From: DASVDE01 sp036381235
Lineage (GTDB): Bacteria > Actinomycetota > Thermoleophilia > Solirubrobacterales > 70-9
Direction of reading: 5' to 3'
DNA length: 64,000 nt
Assembly (NCBI GenBank): GCA_036381235.1
Contig: DASVDE010000004.1
Location: forward strand, 62,001 to 126,000
Shown: positions 33,831 through 42,641 of the stretch, one piece after another
How positions within the stretch are numbered: position 1 is the stretch's first letter
How the letters are laid out: each line of letters opens with the position of its first letter
The notes under the pieces: model-generated
What the model saw: the letters and a program-made list of their open reading frames with translations, nothing else
Database searches by the model: none
Told to the model about the DNA's origin: nothing
Position numbers and translations under genes: made by a program

Positions 33831-34265
33831 TCAGCTGAACACCTGCGCATCGAGGAAGCCGGCGATCAGGACCAGCCAGCCGCCGATCTCGGCGGCGATC
33901 AGGGCGACCATAAAGGCGTGCATCCCTTGGACGGGATCTCGGAACTGGTTGTCCGTGTCGCGTCGCCAACCGTGGATGGCATAGCCGACGACCGCGGCGT
34001 AGAAGTAGAAGGCCATCGCGCCGGCAGCCAGCAGATTGACGAGGGTGCTCCAACCGCTCAGCTCGACGAACGTCGCCACCAGCAGCAGCGCGAAGCTGTA
34101 GAGGAGCGCCGCTCGGTGCGCGGTGTCCACGTACGGATGGGCGAGGCCGTCCTCGGCGGCAGCCATCTGGCGGTACTTCCAGACGCCGAGCAGCAACGCC
34201 CAGAGGAACATGGCGGCGGCCGCCAGCAGCACGGCTTTCGTGTCGCTGCCCAGTTCCAAGCGCAA
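33831..34265 (-). CDS. four-helix membrane protein
   Basis: A 144-residue protein with four transmembrane helices (about 12-28, 52-70, 73-95, 115-138) and a charged loop YRQMAAAEDGLAHPYVDTAH. No family recognised. It heads a minus-strand group with the SRPBCC and propeller genes, and is divergent from a 68-residue protein with only 25 bases between start codons. Confidence 0.65.
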   Translation of the reverse strand: MRLELGSDTKAVLLAAAAMFLWALLLGVWKYRQMAAAEDGLAHPYVDTAHRAALLYSFALLLVATFVELSGWSTLVNLLAAGAMAFYFYAAVVGYAIHGWRRDTDNQFRDPVQGMHAFMVALIAAEIGGWLVLIAGFLDAQVFS

Positions 34266-34290
34266 GGCAAGCTACTAGGCTTGCCTGCGA

Positions 34291-34497
34291 ATGAGCGGCG
34301 AGGTCGAGCATGGGTTCAAGGAAGGCCAGCCGGTCTGGGTCGAGGATGCCGATGGCAAACGGCACCCCGGTGTCTTCGTCGGCGACAACGAGAGCTCGGG
34401 TTGGTTCGGCGGCGGACCCAGCGCCTACGTCGCGCACCCCGAAGCCCATCAGGCCGAGGTCGTCTCGATCTTCCGGATCACGCCGCGCGACGAATAG
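34291..34497 (+). CDS. 68-residue SH3-like small protein
   Basis: A short soluble protein with the pattern EGQPVWVEDADGKRHPGVFVGD followed by VAHPEAHQAEVVSIFRI, suggesting a small beta-barrel. Start ATG 34291 fits the short divergent gap. No function can be given. Confidence 0.5.
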   Translation: MSGEVEHGFKEGQPVWVEDADGKRHPGVFVGDNESSGWFGGGPSAYVAHPEAHQAEVVSIFRITPRDE

Positions 34498-34511
34498 CGT
34501 TTTCCAACCGA

Positions 34512-34997
34512 TCAACCCCACTCGCCGTCGAGGACGATCAGGTCCATCAGCAGCGAGTCGCCCCAACCGCCCTCCGGGCGGCGCTCATGGGCACGCAGGA
34601 TCCCCACCGGTTTAAAGCCGACCGCTGCATAGCTGCGAATCGCGCGTTCGTTGTCGACGTTCGGATCGATCGTGAAGCGGTGGTGCCCGCGCTCCACGAA
34701 GTGCTCGATCGCCAGTCGCAGTGCACGCCGGCCGTAGCCGCGCCCGTGCATGGCGGCCCTCAGCGCGATGTCCAGGGCCACGCTCGGATACCACTCGTAG
34801 GGCTCCTCCTCGTACTGGACCCAGCCGGCCAGCCCCCCGTCCACCTCTACGACCCAGCCGTTCTCGCGGTCGTAGTCCTCATCGGGCCACCAGCGCTTCA
34901 CCTCGGGCTCGACGAAGAGCGCGCGGAGCCCCTCGGCGTCCGCCGGCTGATAGCCGCGCAGGCTCAGCTCGCCGTCGCGCATCGGTTGGCCTGCCAT
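34512..34997 (-). CDS. GNAT acetyltransferase, AAC(6')-like
   Basis: A 161-residue acetyltransferase: LSLRGYQPADAEGLRALF, EPEVKRWWP, then the acetyl-CoA loop HGRGYGRRALRLAIEHF and a DPNVDNERAIRSYAAVGF segment. This architecture is that of aminoglycoside 6'-N-acetyltransferases, but the same fold serves many substrates, so resistance is not implied. I start at ATG 34997, since the longer frame overlaps the divergent OsmC promoter. Confidence 0.78.
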   Translation of the reverse strand: MAGQPMRDGELSLRGYQPADAEGLRALFVEPEVKRWWPDEDYDRENGWVVEVDGGLAGWVQYEEEPYEWYPSVALDIALRAAMHGRGYGRRALRLAIEHFVERGHHRFTIDPNVDNERAIRSYAAVGFKPVGILRAHERRPEGGWGDSLLMDLIVLDGEWG

Positions 34998-35044
34998 CTC
35001 AATAGCTTCCCAGTGGTCGCGGCGAGAGTGATTGAATCGATGCG

Positions 35045-35464
35045 ATGGAGAGCATCCACCGTGCACGACTGACCTGGCAACCCGACGAGGGGGACAGCAG
35101 GGCCCACACGATCGAGCTGGGCAGCCAGGCCCTCGCCGCCTCCAGCGCGCCCGAGTACAAGGGAGACCCCGACAAGGCGGACCCGGAGGAGATGCTGGTC
35201 GGCTCGCTTTCGAGCTGCCACATGCTGTGGTTCGTCGCCCTCGCCAAGGCCAAGCGGCTCGGCATCGTCTCCTACGAGGACGACGCCGAGGGAACGCTGG
35301 ACGGGACCCGCTTCACGGGCGTCACCCTGCGCCCGCGGGTCACCTTCGACGACGGCCCAGATGAGGAGACGATTCGCGACCTCCACCACCGCGCCCACGA
35401 GCGCTGCTTCATCTCCAACAGCGTCAACTTCCCCGTAACCGTCGAGCCGCAGGGCCTCGGCTAG
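35045..35464 (+). CDS. OsmC family peroxiredoxin-like protein
   Basis: A 139-residue OsmC/Ohr protein. The peroxidatic Cys is in LVGSLSSCHMLWF (about residue 59), and the second Cys in HERCFISNSVNFPV (about 121). Such proteins reduce organic hydroperoxides with thiol electrons. The length and SSCHML motif fit the OsmC branch. It is followed after one base by the glyoxalase gene, making a small detoxification pair. Confidence 0.85.
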   Translation: MESIHRARLTWQPDEGDSRAHTIELGSQALAASSAPEYKGDPDKADPEEMLVGSLSSCHMLWFVALAKAKRLGIVSYEDDAEGTLDGTRFTGVTLRPRVTFDDGPDEETIRDLHHRAHERCFISNSVNFPVTVEPQGLG

Positions 35465-35465
35465 C

Positions 35466-35852
35466 CTGCAAACCATCGCCAGTTTCCTTCACACCTGCTA
35501 CCGGATCGGCGACATCGACCGCTCGGTCGCCTTCTACGCGAAGCTCGGCTTCGAGGAGCGCGCCCGGATGCCGATCCGCGACGAGGCGATCAACATCTTC
35601 ATGGGGCTGCCGGGCGAGGACCCTCTCCTTGAGTTGACCTACAACCACGGCGTCGACTCCTACGACCTCGGCACCGGCTACAACCACATCGCCCTCGCCG
35701 TCGACGATCTGGACGACACGCTGGAGAACCTTGCCGCCCAAGGCATCGAGCCGGAGAAGCCGCCCTACCGCCCCGGCGGCCGTACCGAAGGCCACCGAAT
35801 CTGTTTCGTCCGCGACCCCGACGGATACAGAATCGAGCTGATCGGCGAATAG
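35466..35852 (+). CDS. glyoxalase I (lactoylglutathione lyase-like), apparent CTG start
   Basis: A 128-residue VOC-fold protein. If translation begins at CTG 35466, the four metal ligands fall at His9 (FLHTCYRIGD), Glu56 (LLELTY), His74 (YNHIALAV) and Glu124 (YRIELIG), the same spacing as E. coli GloA (5, 56, 74, 122). The first ATG, 35568, would cut off the first ligand and strand, so it cannot be the true start; no ATG, GTG or TTG is in frame between the upstream stop 35436 and 35568. It isomerises methylglyoxal-thiol adducts, next to an OsmC gene. The start codon is the uncertain part. Confidence 0.75.
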   Translation: MQTIASFLHTCYRIGDIDRSVAFYAKLGFEERARMPIRDEAINIFMGLPGEDPLLELTYNHGVDSYDLGTGYNHIALAVDDLDDTLENLAAQGIEPEKPPYRPGGRTEGHRICFVRDPDGYRIELIGE

Positions 35853-35873
35853 CCCGCTACGGCCCGGGCGGGC

Positions 35874-37610
35874 TCAGGTGTTCTGGTAGAGGGGGCCGTC
35901 GCCGCCCTCGGGGGTGGTGAGGCGGCCGCCCTTGGCGGTGATCGCGCCGCACTGGACGCAGTTGGTGTAGTTGACGATCACGTCGACGTCGCCCTTCTCG
36001 GGAGCGTCCTCGGGGATCTCATAGACACCCGCGGGGCACATCCAGGCCCAGGTCTCGGCGATCTCGCGCGGCACCTTCTGCTGCACCCGGATGTGGTTGG
36101 GCGCGTCGTCGCGCGTCGCGTTGCCGCTGATGAAGACGCTGGAGAGCTTGTCGAAGGTGTACTTGCCGTCGGGCTGGGGGTAGCTGTCCTTGGTCTTGCC
36201 GACGAACATCGGCTGGGCGTCGTTGCGGTGCAGCTTCCAACGCCCACCGGGGAAGCGGCCCTTGGTGGCGATCATCAGGTTGACCAGCGGCCCGCCTTTG
36301 AGCAGACCCATCTGGAACGGCTGGCGCGTGTTGCGCTGCTCATAGAGGTCCTTGCCGATCTCCGAGTCCTCGACTGCTTTTTCATAGGGGGAGAAGTCGT
36401 CGCTCCCTCCCTTCAGCGAGGCGTAGATCTGCTCCGCGGCGAGCATCCCCGACTTGATCGCATAGTTGACCCCCTTCAGCGCCGCCAGGTTGAGCATGCC
36501 GGCGGCGTCTCCGACGAGCAGCGCGCCGGGAGCGGTCAGTTTTGGCATCGCCCAGTAGCCGCCGGCGGGGATTGCCTTTGCGCCCCAGCTGACCCGCTCG
36601 CCGCCGTCGAGGATCTTGCGGACCATCGGGTGCGTCTTGAACTTCTGAAGCAGATCGTGAGCGGAGGTCGTCGCGTCGGCGTAGTCGAGATCAAGGACGA
36701 ATCCGATAGAGACGAGGTCCTCGCCCGTCTTCTCGTCCTTCATCGGGTAGATCCAGGAACCGCCGATCTGGTGATAGCGCGCCGAGATCTTCAGTGGCCA
36801 ACCCGCCAACGTGTGGATCACCCGGTCGAGCGGCTTCGGCACCTTCCAGACCTCTTTTACGCCCAGCTCCCAAACCTGCGGCTCGCGATCCTCGCCCAGA
36901 TCGAACTCGCGCACCACCGCATCGGTCAGGTGACCCCAGCAGCCCTCGGCCAGCACGGTCGCCTGGGCGGCGATGTCGGTGCCGGGCTCGAAGTTGCCGA
37001 GCGGCTCGCCGTCTTTGCCGCGCCCTTTGTCGCCGGAGCGCACACCCTTGACCGCACCGTCCTCGACGATCAGCTGGGTCGCGGACGTCTCAGTCAGCAG
37101 ATAGGCGCCCGCGTCCTCGGCCTGCTGCTGCATGTAGCGACAGAGGGCGGAGACGGAGATCACCTCGTTGCCGTGGTTCTTTTGCGGCGGAGGCGGAGGG
37201 ATGCGGATCTTGGTCTTGCCGCTGGGCAGGACGTAGATCGCCTCCTTCTTCACCTCGCCAAAGGCGAAGCCCTGCTTGCGCCAGTCCTCGCGCGTCATCT
37301 CCGGGAACAGCTCCTGAAGCGGACCGGGACGCATCACCGCCCCGGAGAGGTTGTGGCCACCGCAGGTCTTGGCCTTCTCGATCACCGCGACAGGCACCTC
37401 GCCCAGCTTTTCCAGCGTCTCCGGATCGTCGCCGAGGAGCTGGAGCAGACGGTTGGCGCAAGCCAGCCCCGCCGTACCGCCGCCGACGATGGCGACGCCG
37501 ATCTCGATCCGCTCGTCCTCGCCGTCGAGAGAGCGCTTGACGAACTCTTCGCAAGGCTCGACCGGAGGCGGGAAGTCCGCGGGAATGACCTTTCCGTTGG
37601 CGGAGCTCAT
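35874..37610 (-). CDS. electron transfer flavoprotein-quinone oxidoreductase (ETF-QO)
   Basis: A 578-residue membrane-bound flavoprotein that passes electrons from ETF to quinone. The FAD motif is AIVGGGTAGLACANRL near residue 38, with EKAKTCGGHNLSGAV, ALLVGDAAGMLN and the C-terminal ferredoxin-like part starting CPAGVYE. There, the cluster motif reads NCVQCGAITAKG instead of the usual CxxCxxC: the third residue of the triplet is Ile, so three of the four expected cluster cysteines remain. A palindromic site lies 25 bases before the start. It supports beta-oxidation or amino-acid oxidation. Confidence 0.9.
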   Translation of the reverse strand: MSSANGKVIPADFPPPVEPCEEFVKRSLDGEDERIEIGVAIVGGGTAGLACANRLLQLLGDDPETLEKLGEVPVAVIEKAKTCGGHNLSGAVMRPGPLQELFPEMTREDWRKQGFAFGEVKKEAIYVLPSGKTKIRIPPPPPQKNHGNEVISVSALCRYMQQQAEDAGAYLLTETSATQLIVEDGAVKGVRSGDKGRGKDGEPLGNFEPGTDIAAQATVLAEGCWGHLTDAVVREFDLGEDREPQVWELGVKEVWKVPKPLDRVIHTLAGWPLKISARYHQIGGSWIYPMKDEKTGEDLVSIGFVLDLDYADATTSAHDLLQKFKTHPMVRKILDGGERVSWGAKAIPAGGYWAMPKLTAPGALLVGDAAGMLNLAALKGVNYAIKSGMLAAEQIYASLKGGSDDFSPYEKAVEDSEIGKDLYEQRNTRQPFQMGLLKGGPLVNLMIATKGRFPGGRWKLHRNDAQPMFVGKTKDSYPQPDGKYTFDKLSSVFISGNATRDDAPNHIRVQQKVPREIAETWAWMCPAGVYEIPEDAPEKGDVDVIVNYTNCVQCGAITAKGGRLTTPEGGDGPLYQNT

Positions 37611-37634
37611 TCGCGCAGCGGACTATATCCAGTA

Positions 37635-37652
37635 ATTGACTGACTGGTCAAT
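37635..37652. promoter_or_regulatory. palindromic operator upstream of the ETF-QO gene
   Basis: ATTGAC-TGACTG-GTCAAT is a perfect 6-bp inverted repeat with a 6-base spacer, similar in layout to TetR-type (FadR/KstR-like) operators that control fatty-acid degradation genes. It sits 25-42 bases upstream of the ETF-QO start. The regulator is not in the window. Confidence 0.5.
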
Positions 37653-37682
37653 CAACAGCCAAATTTGGCTCTCCACCTAGCT

Positions 37683-38552
37683 TTATGCGAAAAAAGAGAG
37701 AGCCCTATCGGCAACAAGATCCGGCTTCTCGTCGACGATGAAATGCCCACATCCGGGGACCAACTCGACCTCCATATCGTCAGTGTGCGACTCATATCCG
37801 CCCACCAGCGCAGGGTGAATCGCACGGTCTTCGACACCGAAGAGCAGGCGCGTGGGAACCGTGAGGCGCTGTGCGCCATAGCGCCCGGGCCCCCGCCACG
37901 CCTCATGCAGGTGGAAGGTTCGGTACATCTGAACGCAGGCGTGCGCCCGCTCGGGCTCGGCAAGATTGTCGGCGAAGGCGCTCAGCGTCGCCTCATCCCA
38001 GGCGGTGGGGTCGGTGACCCAGCTGCGGAGAATGTGGCGGACGAAGCATCCGCGACGATGCATCACGTAGCCGAGGCCCGGTGTCATGATCACCTGCTGG
38101 TACCAGAAGCGCCAAATGTGGCGAAGCATCGCCCCCGGCCGCGGCCACGGGTGAGTGATATTCATCGCGAGGAAGCGATCGATGCGCTGCGGCGCGCGCA
38201 GGCAGAGCAGAAAGCCGATCCACCCGCCCCAGTCGTGGCCTACGAGCTTCACCCGTTTCAGATCCAGCGCATCCAGCACCGCCAGCACGTCGTCGACGAG
38301 GTTCTCCTTCTCATAGCCGCTGCGCGGCGCGTCCGACCAACCGAAGCCACGCAGGTCCATCGCCAGCACCCGATGACGGTCGGCGAGCGCCGGCATCAGG
38401 TGTCGCCACTCGTACCAGTGCTGTGGCCAGCCGTGCAGACAGAGCACCACGTCCTCTCCCGCGCCCGCCTCGGCGACGTGAAAGCGAAGCCCCCGTGCCT
38501 CGACCCAGTGATGGCTGACGCCGTCCACGTGAGGGGGGTCGGTCACCCGCAC
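37683..38552 (-). CDS. alpha/beta hydrolase, epoxide hydrolase-like
   Basis: A 289-residue alpha/beta hydrolase: oxyanion motif HGWPQHWYEW, nucleophile Asp in GHDWGG, the acid Asp in GVEDRAI and His in CGHFIVDEKP. An Asp nucleophile in a GHDWGG elbow with an HGWP motif is typical of epoxide hydrolases and haloalkane dehalogenases. The oxyanion Pro and lid length favour an epoxide hydrolase. It is 72 bases from the ETF-QO gene start, on the same strand, upstream in transcription. Confidence 0.82.
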   Translation of the reverse strand: MRVTDPPHVDGVSHHWVEARGLRFHVAEAGAGEDVVLCLHGWPQHWYEWRHLMPALADRHRVLAMDLRGFGWSDAPRSGYEKENLVDDVLAVLDALDLKRVKLVGHDWGGWIGFLLCLRAPQRIDRFLAMNITHPWPRPGAMLRHIWRFWYQQVIMTPGLGYVMHRRGCFVRHILRSWVTDPTAWDEATLSAFADNLAEPERAHACVQMYRTFHLHEAWRGPGRYGAQRLTVPTRLLFGVEDRAIHPALVGGYESHTDDMEVELVPGCGHFIVDEKPDLVADRALSFFA

Positions 38553-38618
38553 ACCGTATTCGGCCTAGCAGGCCCTGCGCAACCAGGACCCGGCGGCGGC
38601 TGACTAGACTGCCGCGCC

Positions 38619-39263
38619 GTGGAAGAGCCCGATGCCACAGAGATTCGCGTTCTCGGCTGCCTGATCGAGAAGCAGCGAACCACTCCCGACGTCTACCCGC
38701 TCTCGTTGAACGCGCTTCGCATCGCCTGCAACCAGTCGACGAACCGCGACCCCGTCGTCGACTACGACGAAGAGACCGTGCGCGAGGCCCTGAGACGCCT
38801 GGCCCTGCGCGGCTGGACGCGACTGGCCAGCGGCTCCGGCAGCCGGGCGCGCAAGTACCGACACCTGTTCGACGATACGCACACGCCCGACGAGACGGCG
38901 CTGCTGGCTGTATTGATGCTGCGCGGGGTCCAGACGCCCGGGGAGCTGAAGCAGCGGACCGAGCGTATGGAGGGATTCGCCGATCTTGCCGCGGTAAACG
39001 AGTCGTTGGAAAAGCTGATCGCACGTGGAGCGGTCGAGCGGCTCACGCGTCGCCCTGGGCAGAAGGAGGAGCGCTACCGACATCTCCTGGGAGGAAATGG
39101 CGGTGGCGACTCGGCTGCTCACGTCGAAGCGGCAGAGGAGAGCCCCTCCCCGCCCTCAGCCGAATCGCAGCCTCAAGACGACCGGCTCAGCCGGCTCGAG
39201 GCAGAGGTTGCCGACCTGCGCCGCCAGGTCGCAGCGCTGCGCGAAGCGCTCGACGAGCAGTAG
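38619..39263 (+). CDS. YceH/DUF480 family protein
   Basis: A 214-residue protein with the YceH signature: EIRVLGCLIEKQRTTPDVYPLSLNALRIACNQSTNRDPVV at the start (about 8-46), a second winged-helix with LLAVLMLRGVQTPGELKQR, and a C-terminal coiled coil (RLEAEVADLRRQVAALREAL). The fold is two winged helices; function is not established. Start GTG 38619. Confidence 0.88.
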   Translation: MEEPDATEIRVLGCLIEKQRTTPDVYPLSLNALRIACNQSTNRDPVVDYDEETVREALRRLALRGWTRLASGSGSRARKYRHLFDDTHTPDETALLAVLMLRGVQTPGELKQRTERMEGFADLAAVNESLEKLIARGAVERLTRRPGQKEERYRHLLGGNGGGDSAAHVEAAEESPSPPSAESQPQDDRLSRLEAEVADLRRQVAALREALDEQ

Positions 39264-39271
39264 CCGGGGGA

Positions 39272-39721
39272 CTACGGCACCGACTTGGCGCCGTTTGCCG
39301 CGCGGTTTGTCGCGCCGTTTGCCGAGTTCACCTCATTGCTCAGCCTGTTGACCCGCTTGGTCAGCGAAGTCACCCGGTCGTTGGTGGAGATGACGCGGTT
39401 ATCGAGGGCTCCTACCTGCCGGGTCAGGCCGGCTACCTGCTTGGAGAGGTTGGCGACGGCGCCCTTGGACTGCTGCGCGGCCTTGTTCGCCTTGCTCTCG
39501 AGGCTCTTCTGTTCACCGGTGAGGGTCGTCTCCGCGATGCCCAGCTTGTCGACCAGGTTGGAGAGCTCGGCCTGGACCCGATCCACCGACTGCTGGCTGG
39601 CCGCGTCGTCGCCGGCGCTCTTGGCGTCGAAGGCGATGACCAGAGCGATCACGCCGAGCGCGAGGCCCAGCGCTGCGATGGCGATCAGGGTCCATGACTG
39701 CCTGGCGTTCTCATTCTCCAC
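39272..39721 (-). CDS. membrane-anchored coiled-coil protein
   Basis: A 149-residue protein with one N-terminal transmembrane helix (about 11-30) and a long Gln/Ser/Asn-rich coiled coil with repeating V/L-N-x2-S/K heptads (ALDNRVISTNDRVTSLTKRVNRL). Probably an extracytoplasmic rod. It is nine bases from the convergent YceH gene and 9 bases downstream of the GtrA gene. No family recognised. Confidence 0.65.
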   Translation of the reverse strand: MENENARQSWTLIAIAALGLALGVIALVIAFDAKSAGDDAASQQSVDRVQAELSNLVDKLGIAETTLTGEQKSLESKANKAAQQSKGAVANLSKQVAGLTRQVGALDNRVISTNDRVTSLTKRVNRLSNEVNSANGATNRAANGAKSVP

Positions 39722-39730
39722 TGCTCCCCC

Positions 39731-40162
39731 TCAGGTAGCGAATGTCCAGAGCCTGTTGCCGACGAAGTTGAACGGCATCGCGAGGGCTACGGCTATCGCC
39801 TGGGCAGGCAGTTCGCCCATGGAGGTTCCCGTAACCAGGGCTTCCAGCACCGCGATGTTGAGCAGCAGCGAGGCTACGCTGACCGCAAAGAAGCGCACCG
39901 CCTGGAAGCCGGCGGCCCCGTCGGCGGCGGCGAACGTCCAGTGGCGATTCCAGAGGAAGTTGTTGGTTACGGCGACGCAGAAGGCGCCAACCGCCGCCGC
40001 CGTGTGGTGGACCTCCAGATTGCCCGCCAGCAGGGCGAAGACAGCGAGGTTGATCAGATAGCCCGAGCCGCCGACGACGCCGAATTTCAGCAGCTGCAGC
40101 CAGTTCGCGGGCTGTCGAACACCAACGCGCAGACGGTAGGCAAGCTCAGAAGAGGGGCTCAC
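39731..40162 (-). CDS. GtrA family membrane protein
   Basis: A 143-residue four-helix protein of the GtrA type: LLKFGVVGGSGYLINLAVF at the start, NNFLWNRHWTF in the middle and FVGNRLWTF at the end. GtrA proteins move or support undecaprenyl-linked sugars in cell-surface polysaccharide synthesis. I start at GTG 40162; the long frame upstream runs through a divergent gene and is not family-like. Confidence 0.85.
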   Translation of the reverse strand: MSPSSELAYRLRVGVRQPANWLQLLKFGVVGGSGYLINLAVFALLAGNLEVHHTAAAVGAFCVAVTNNFLWNRHWTFAAADGAAGFQAVRFFAVSVASLLLNIAVLEALVTGTSMGELPAQAIAVALAMPFNFVGNRLWTFAT

Positions 40163-40204
40163 CGCGCTAAGACTATGCCCTGGTAGGCGTAAAGTCCCGC
40201 CCCG

Positions 40205-40843
40205 ATGGGGGGCAGAGCCACAGTTCTCGTTGTCGTCGCCGTGGCCATCGCCGCGCTCGTCGTCGTGCTCGCGTCGACAGGCAGCGATGACGGCGCGTCG
40301 ACGCCACAAGCCGCGGCGGATCTGGGGTGGCCCAGCGTCCACATCGTCTCCCCCCGCAACGGCGCCCGCCAGATCAGTCACGCGGTCGTCGTCAAGACCA
40401 GGATCGACAACTTCGAACTTGCGCCGCGCCACTTCGGAAAGGAGCCGCAGCTCGGCGAGGGCCATATCCGCTTCGGCCTCAACCGGGTTCCCAACTGCGT
40501 CGACCCGGCGAAACTGCAGCGGGCGCTGAACAGCCCGATCGGCAATGGCCGCCTGGTCGGCCGTTCTTTCGATTTCGCCGAGTACTCCGGCCCCAACGGG
40601 GTGCTGGCGGAGCGGATCGGCACCGCCGGCAGCTACTCGCCGGGGACCAGACCGGAGATCTACTACCACGACCTCCCCCCCGGCTTCTACCGGCTGGTGA
40701 TCAACCTGGCCCATAACAACGGCGCCACGACGCCATTCCACGCGGTCACCAACTTCGAGATCCTCCCCCGCCCCGGACATGGACCGGGGCCGTGCAAGGG
40801 CGGCAAGGTCCCCAGCGCCAAGGCCGCCGCGGCCATCAACTAG
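40205..40843 (+). CDS. secreted or membrane-anchored protein, unknown
   Basis: A 212-residue protein with an N-terminal hydrophobic helix (VLVVVAVAIAALVVVLAS) and a beta-sandwich-like body beginning VHIVSPRNGARQ and including YYHDLPPGFYRLVINLAHNNG. It looks like an extracellular immunoglobulin-fold domain similar to those predicted in DUF4399-type proteins, but I cannot assign a family. It is 28 bases upstream of the ABC exporter genes and 42 bases from the divergent GtrA start. Confidence 0.65.
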   Translation: MGGRATVLVVVAVAIAALVVVLASTGSDDGASTPQAAADLGWPSVHIVSPRNGARQISHAVVVKTRIDNFELAPRHFGKEPQLGEGHIRFGLNRVPNCVDPAKLQRALNSPIGNGRLVGRSFDFAEYSGPNGVLAERIGTAGSYSPGTRPEIYYHDLPPGFYRLVINLAHNNGATTPFHAVTNFEILPRPGHGPGPCKGGKVPSAKAAAAIN

Positions 40844-40871
40844 CCAATACTTCACTTTGTATAGTCAGGTG

Positions 40872-42641
40872 ATGCGGACTTACCGCCGCCTGATGGGCTT
40901 TCTGCGCCCGTACCGTCGCCAACTCTGGGGCTCGCTTGTCTTCGCCTGGGCGGCAATGGGGATGACGGTGCTTATCCCTTGGCTGATCGGCCGCGCCGTC
41001 AACGCAATCCAGAGCGGTGAGCAGCCCGACCTCCTGCCCCTGGCGCTGGCGATCGTCGGCGCGGGGATCCTTCGCCTCGGATTGACCATGGTTCGCCGGG
41101 TGGTGGCCGGCAAGGTGTCGCTCGCGGTCGAGTTCGACCTGCGCCAGACCTTCTACGCCCATCTGCAGCGCCTCGAGCTGGGCTTCTTCGACTCCCAGCA
41201 GACGGGGCAGCTGATGTCGCGGGCGACGGTGGATCTGCAGTCGATCCGCTTCTTCCTCGGTTACGGGCTGATCTTCATCACCCAGAATCTGCTGACGATC
41301 GTCCTCGCCACCGCGGTGATGATCGCGATCGAGCCGTGGCTAGCGCTGCTCGCCCTGGCGCCGGCGCCATTCGTCGTCTACACCGCCTCCCGCTACAACC
41401 GCGTCTCCCGCCCCGCACTGCAGGAGGTGCAGCAGCGGCTGGCAGAGCTGACCGCCGAGGCCGAGGAGAACGTCTCCGGCATCCGCATCGTCAAGGCCTT
41501 CGCCCGCGAGGAGCACCAACTGCACCGCTTCCGCCGCGCCGTCTCCCGCGTCTTCGACCAGAGCATCTACTCGACAAAGCTGCAGGCCTTCTTCTCCCCC
41601 CTGATCGGGCTGCTGCCGCAGCTCGGCATCGCGCTCGTGCTGCTGATCGGCGGGCGTCAGGTGATCGCCGGCAACCTCAGCCTCGGCAGCTTCACCGCCT
41701 TCTACACCTACATGGTGATGCTGGCCGCCCCGATGCGGATGCTGGGAATCGCGATGGGAATGGCGCAGCGGGCGATCGCCTCGGGCAACCGGCTCTTCGA
41801 GATCCTCGACCGCGAGCCGCGGATCGAGAGCCCTCCCGGTGCACCGGGGCTGCCCGCCGGGGGTGGCCATGTGCGAATGGAGGGCGTGGCGCTTCGCTAC
41901 GACGGGGCGGCGCCCGCGCTAAACGGCGTGGACCTGGAGGTCGAAGCGGGGCGCACGATCGCCCTGGTCGGCCCGTCGGGATCGGGCAAGACCAGTCTCG
42001 TCGCGCTGATTGCGCGGCTGTATGACCCCAGCGAGGGACGGGTGCTGGTCGACGGCGCCGACGTGCGCTCGGTCGACGTCGGCTCATTGCGCTCCGAAGT
42101 CGCCTTCGTCGCCGACGACAGCTTTCTCTTCAGCGCCACCGTCGCCGACAACATCGCCTACGCGCAGCCAGGTGCCAGCCGCGAGGAGATCGAGGTGGCG
42201 GCGCGACGGGCCCAGGCCGACGAGTTCATCCGCGACCTGCCCGGCGGCTACGAGACGATGGTCGGCGAGCGCGGCCTCACCCTCTCCGGCGGCCAGCGCC
42301 AGCGCATCGCGATCGCCCGTGCCCTACTCGCCGACCCCCGCATCCTGATCCTTGACGACGCGACCTCATCGGTCGATGCGACGACCGAGGCGGCGATCAA
42401 GGAGGGCCTGCGCGAGGCAATGGCCGGACGCACCACCTTCATCATCGCCCACCGCCTCTCGACGGTCTCGCTGGCCGACGAGGTCGTGGTGATGGACGGC
42501 GGGACGATCGTCGATCGCGGCACTCACGAGGAGTTGCTCGAGGGCTGCGGCTTCTACCGCGAGATCGCCGAGCACGGGCTCGCCGACACCGTCTTCCTTC
42601 AGCGCGACCTCGAGGAGCGTGAGGAGATGGCGAAGCTATGA
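40872..42641 (+). CDS. ABC exporter half-transporter, degenerate ATP site subunit
   Basis: A 589-residue ABC half-exporter: six transmembrane helices then an ATPase domain with GPSGSGKTS (Walker A, near 365), LSGGQRQR (signature, near 470) and ILILDDAT (Walker B, near 491). The catalytic Glu after Walker B is Asp, while the H-loop His is kept. With the next gene this is the pattern of asymmetric heterodimeric exporters (BmrCD or TM287/288 type), in which one ATP site is inactive. ATG 40872 has AGGT upstream; the longer frame overlaps the previous gene. Substrate unknown. Confidence 0.9.
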   Translation: MRTYRRLMGFLRPYRRQLWGSLVFAWAAMGMTVLIPWLIGRAVNAIQSGEQPDLLPLALAIVGAGILRLGLTMVRRVVAGKVSLAVEFDLRQTFYAHLQRLELGFFDSQQTGQLMSRATVDLQSIRFFLGYGLIFITQNLLTIVLATAVMIAIEPWLALLALAPAPFVVYTASRYNRVSRPALQEVQQRLAELTAEAEENVSGIRIVKAFAREEHQLHRFRRAVSRVFDQSIYSTKLQAFFSPLIGLLPQLGIALVLLIGGRQVIAGNLSLGSFTAFYTYMVMLAAPMRMLGIAMGMAQRAIASGNRLFEILDREPRIESPPGAPGLPAGGGHVRMEGVALRYDGAAPALNGVDLEVEAGRTIALVGPSGSGKTSLVALIARLYDPSEGRVLVDGADVRSVDVGSLRSEVAFVADDSFLFSATVADNIAYAQPGASREEIEVAARRAQADEFIRDLPGGYETMVGERGLTLSGGQRQRIAIARALLADPRILILDDATSSVDATTEAAIKEGLREAMAGRTTFIIAHRLSTVSLADEVVVMDGGTIVDRGTHEELLEGCGFYREIAEHGLADTVFLQRDLEEREEMAKL

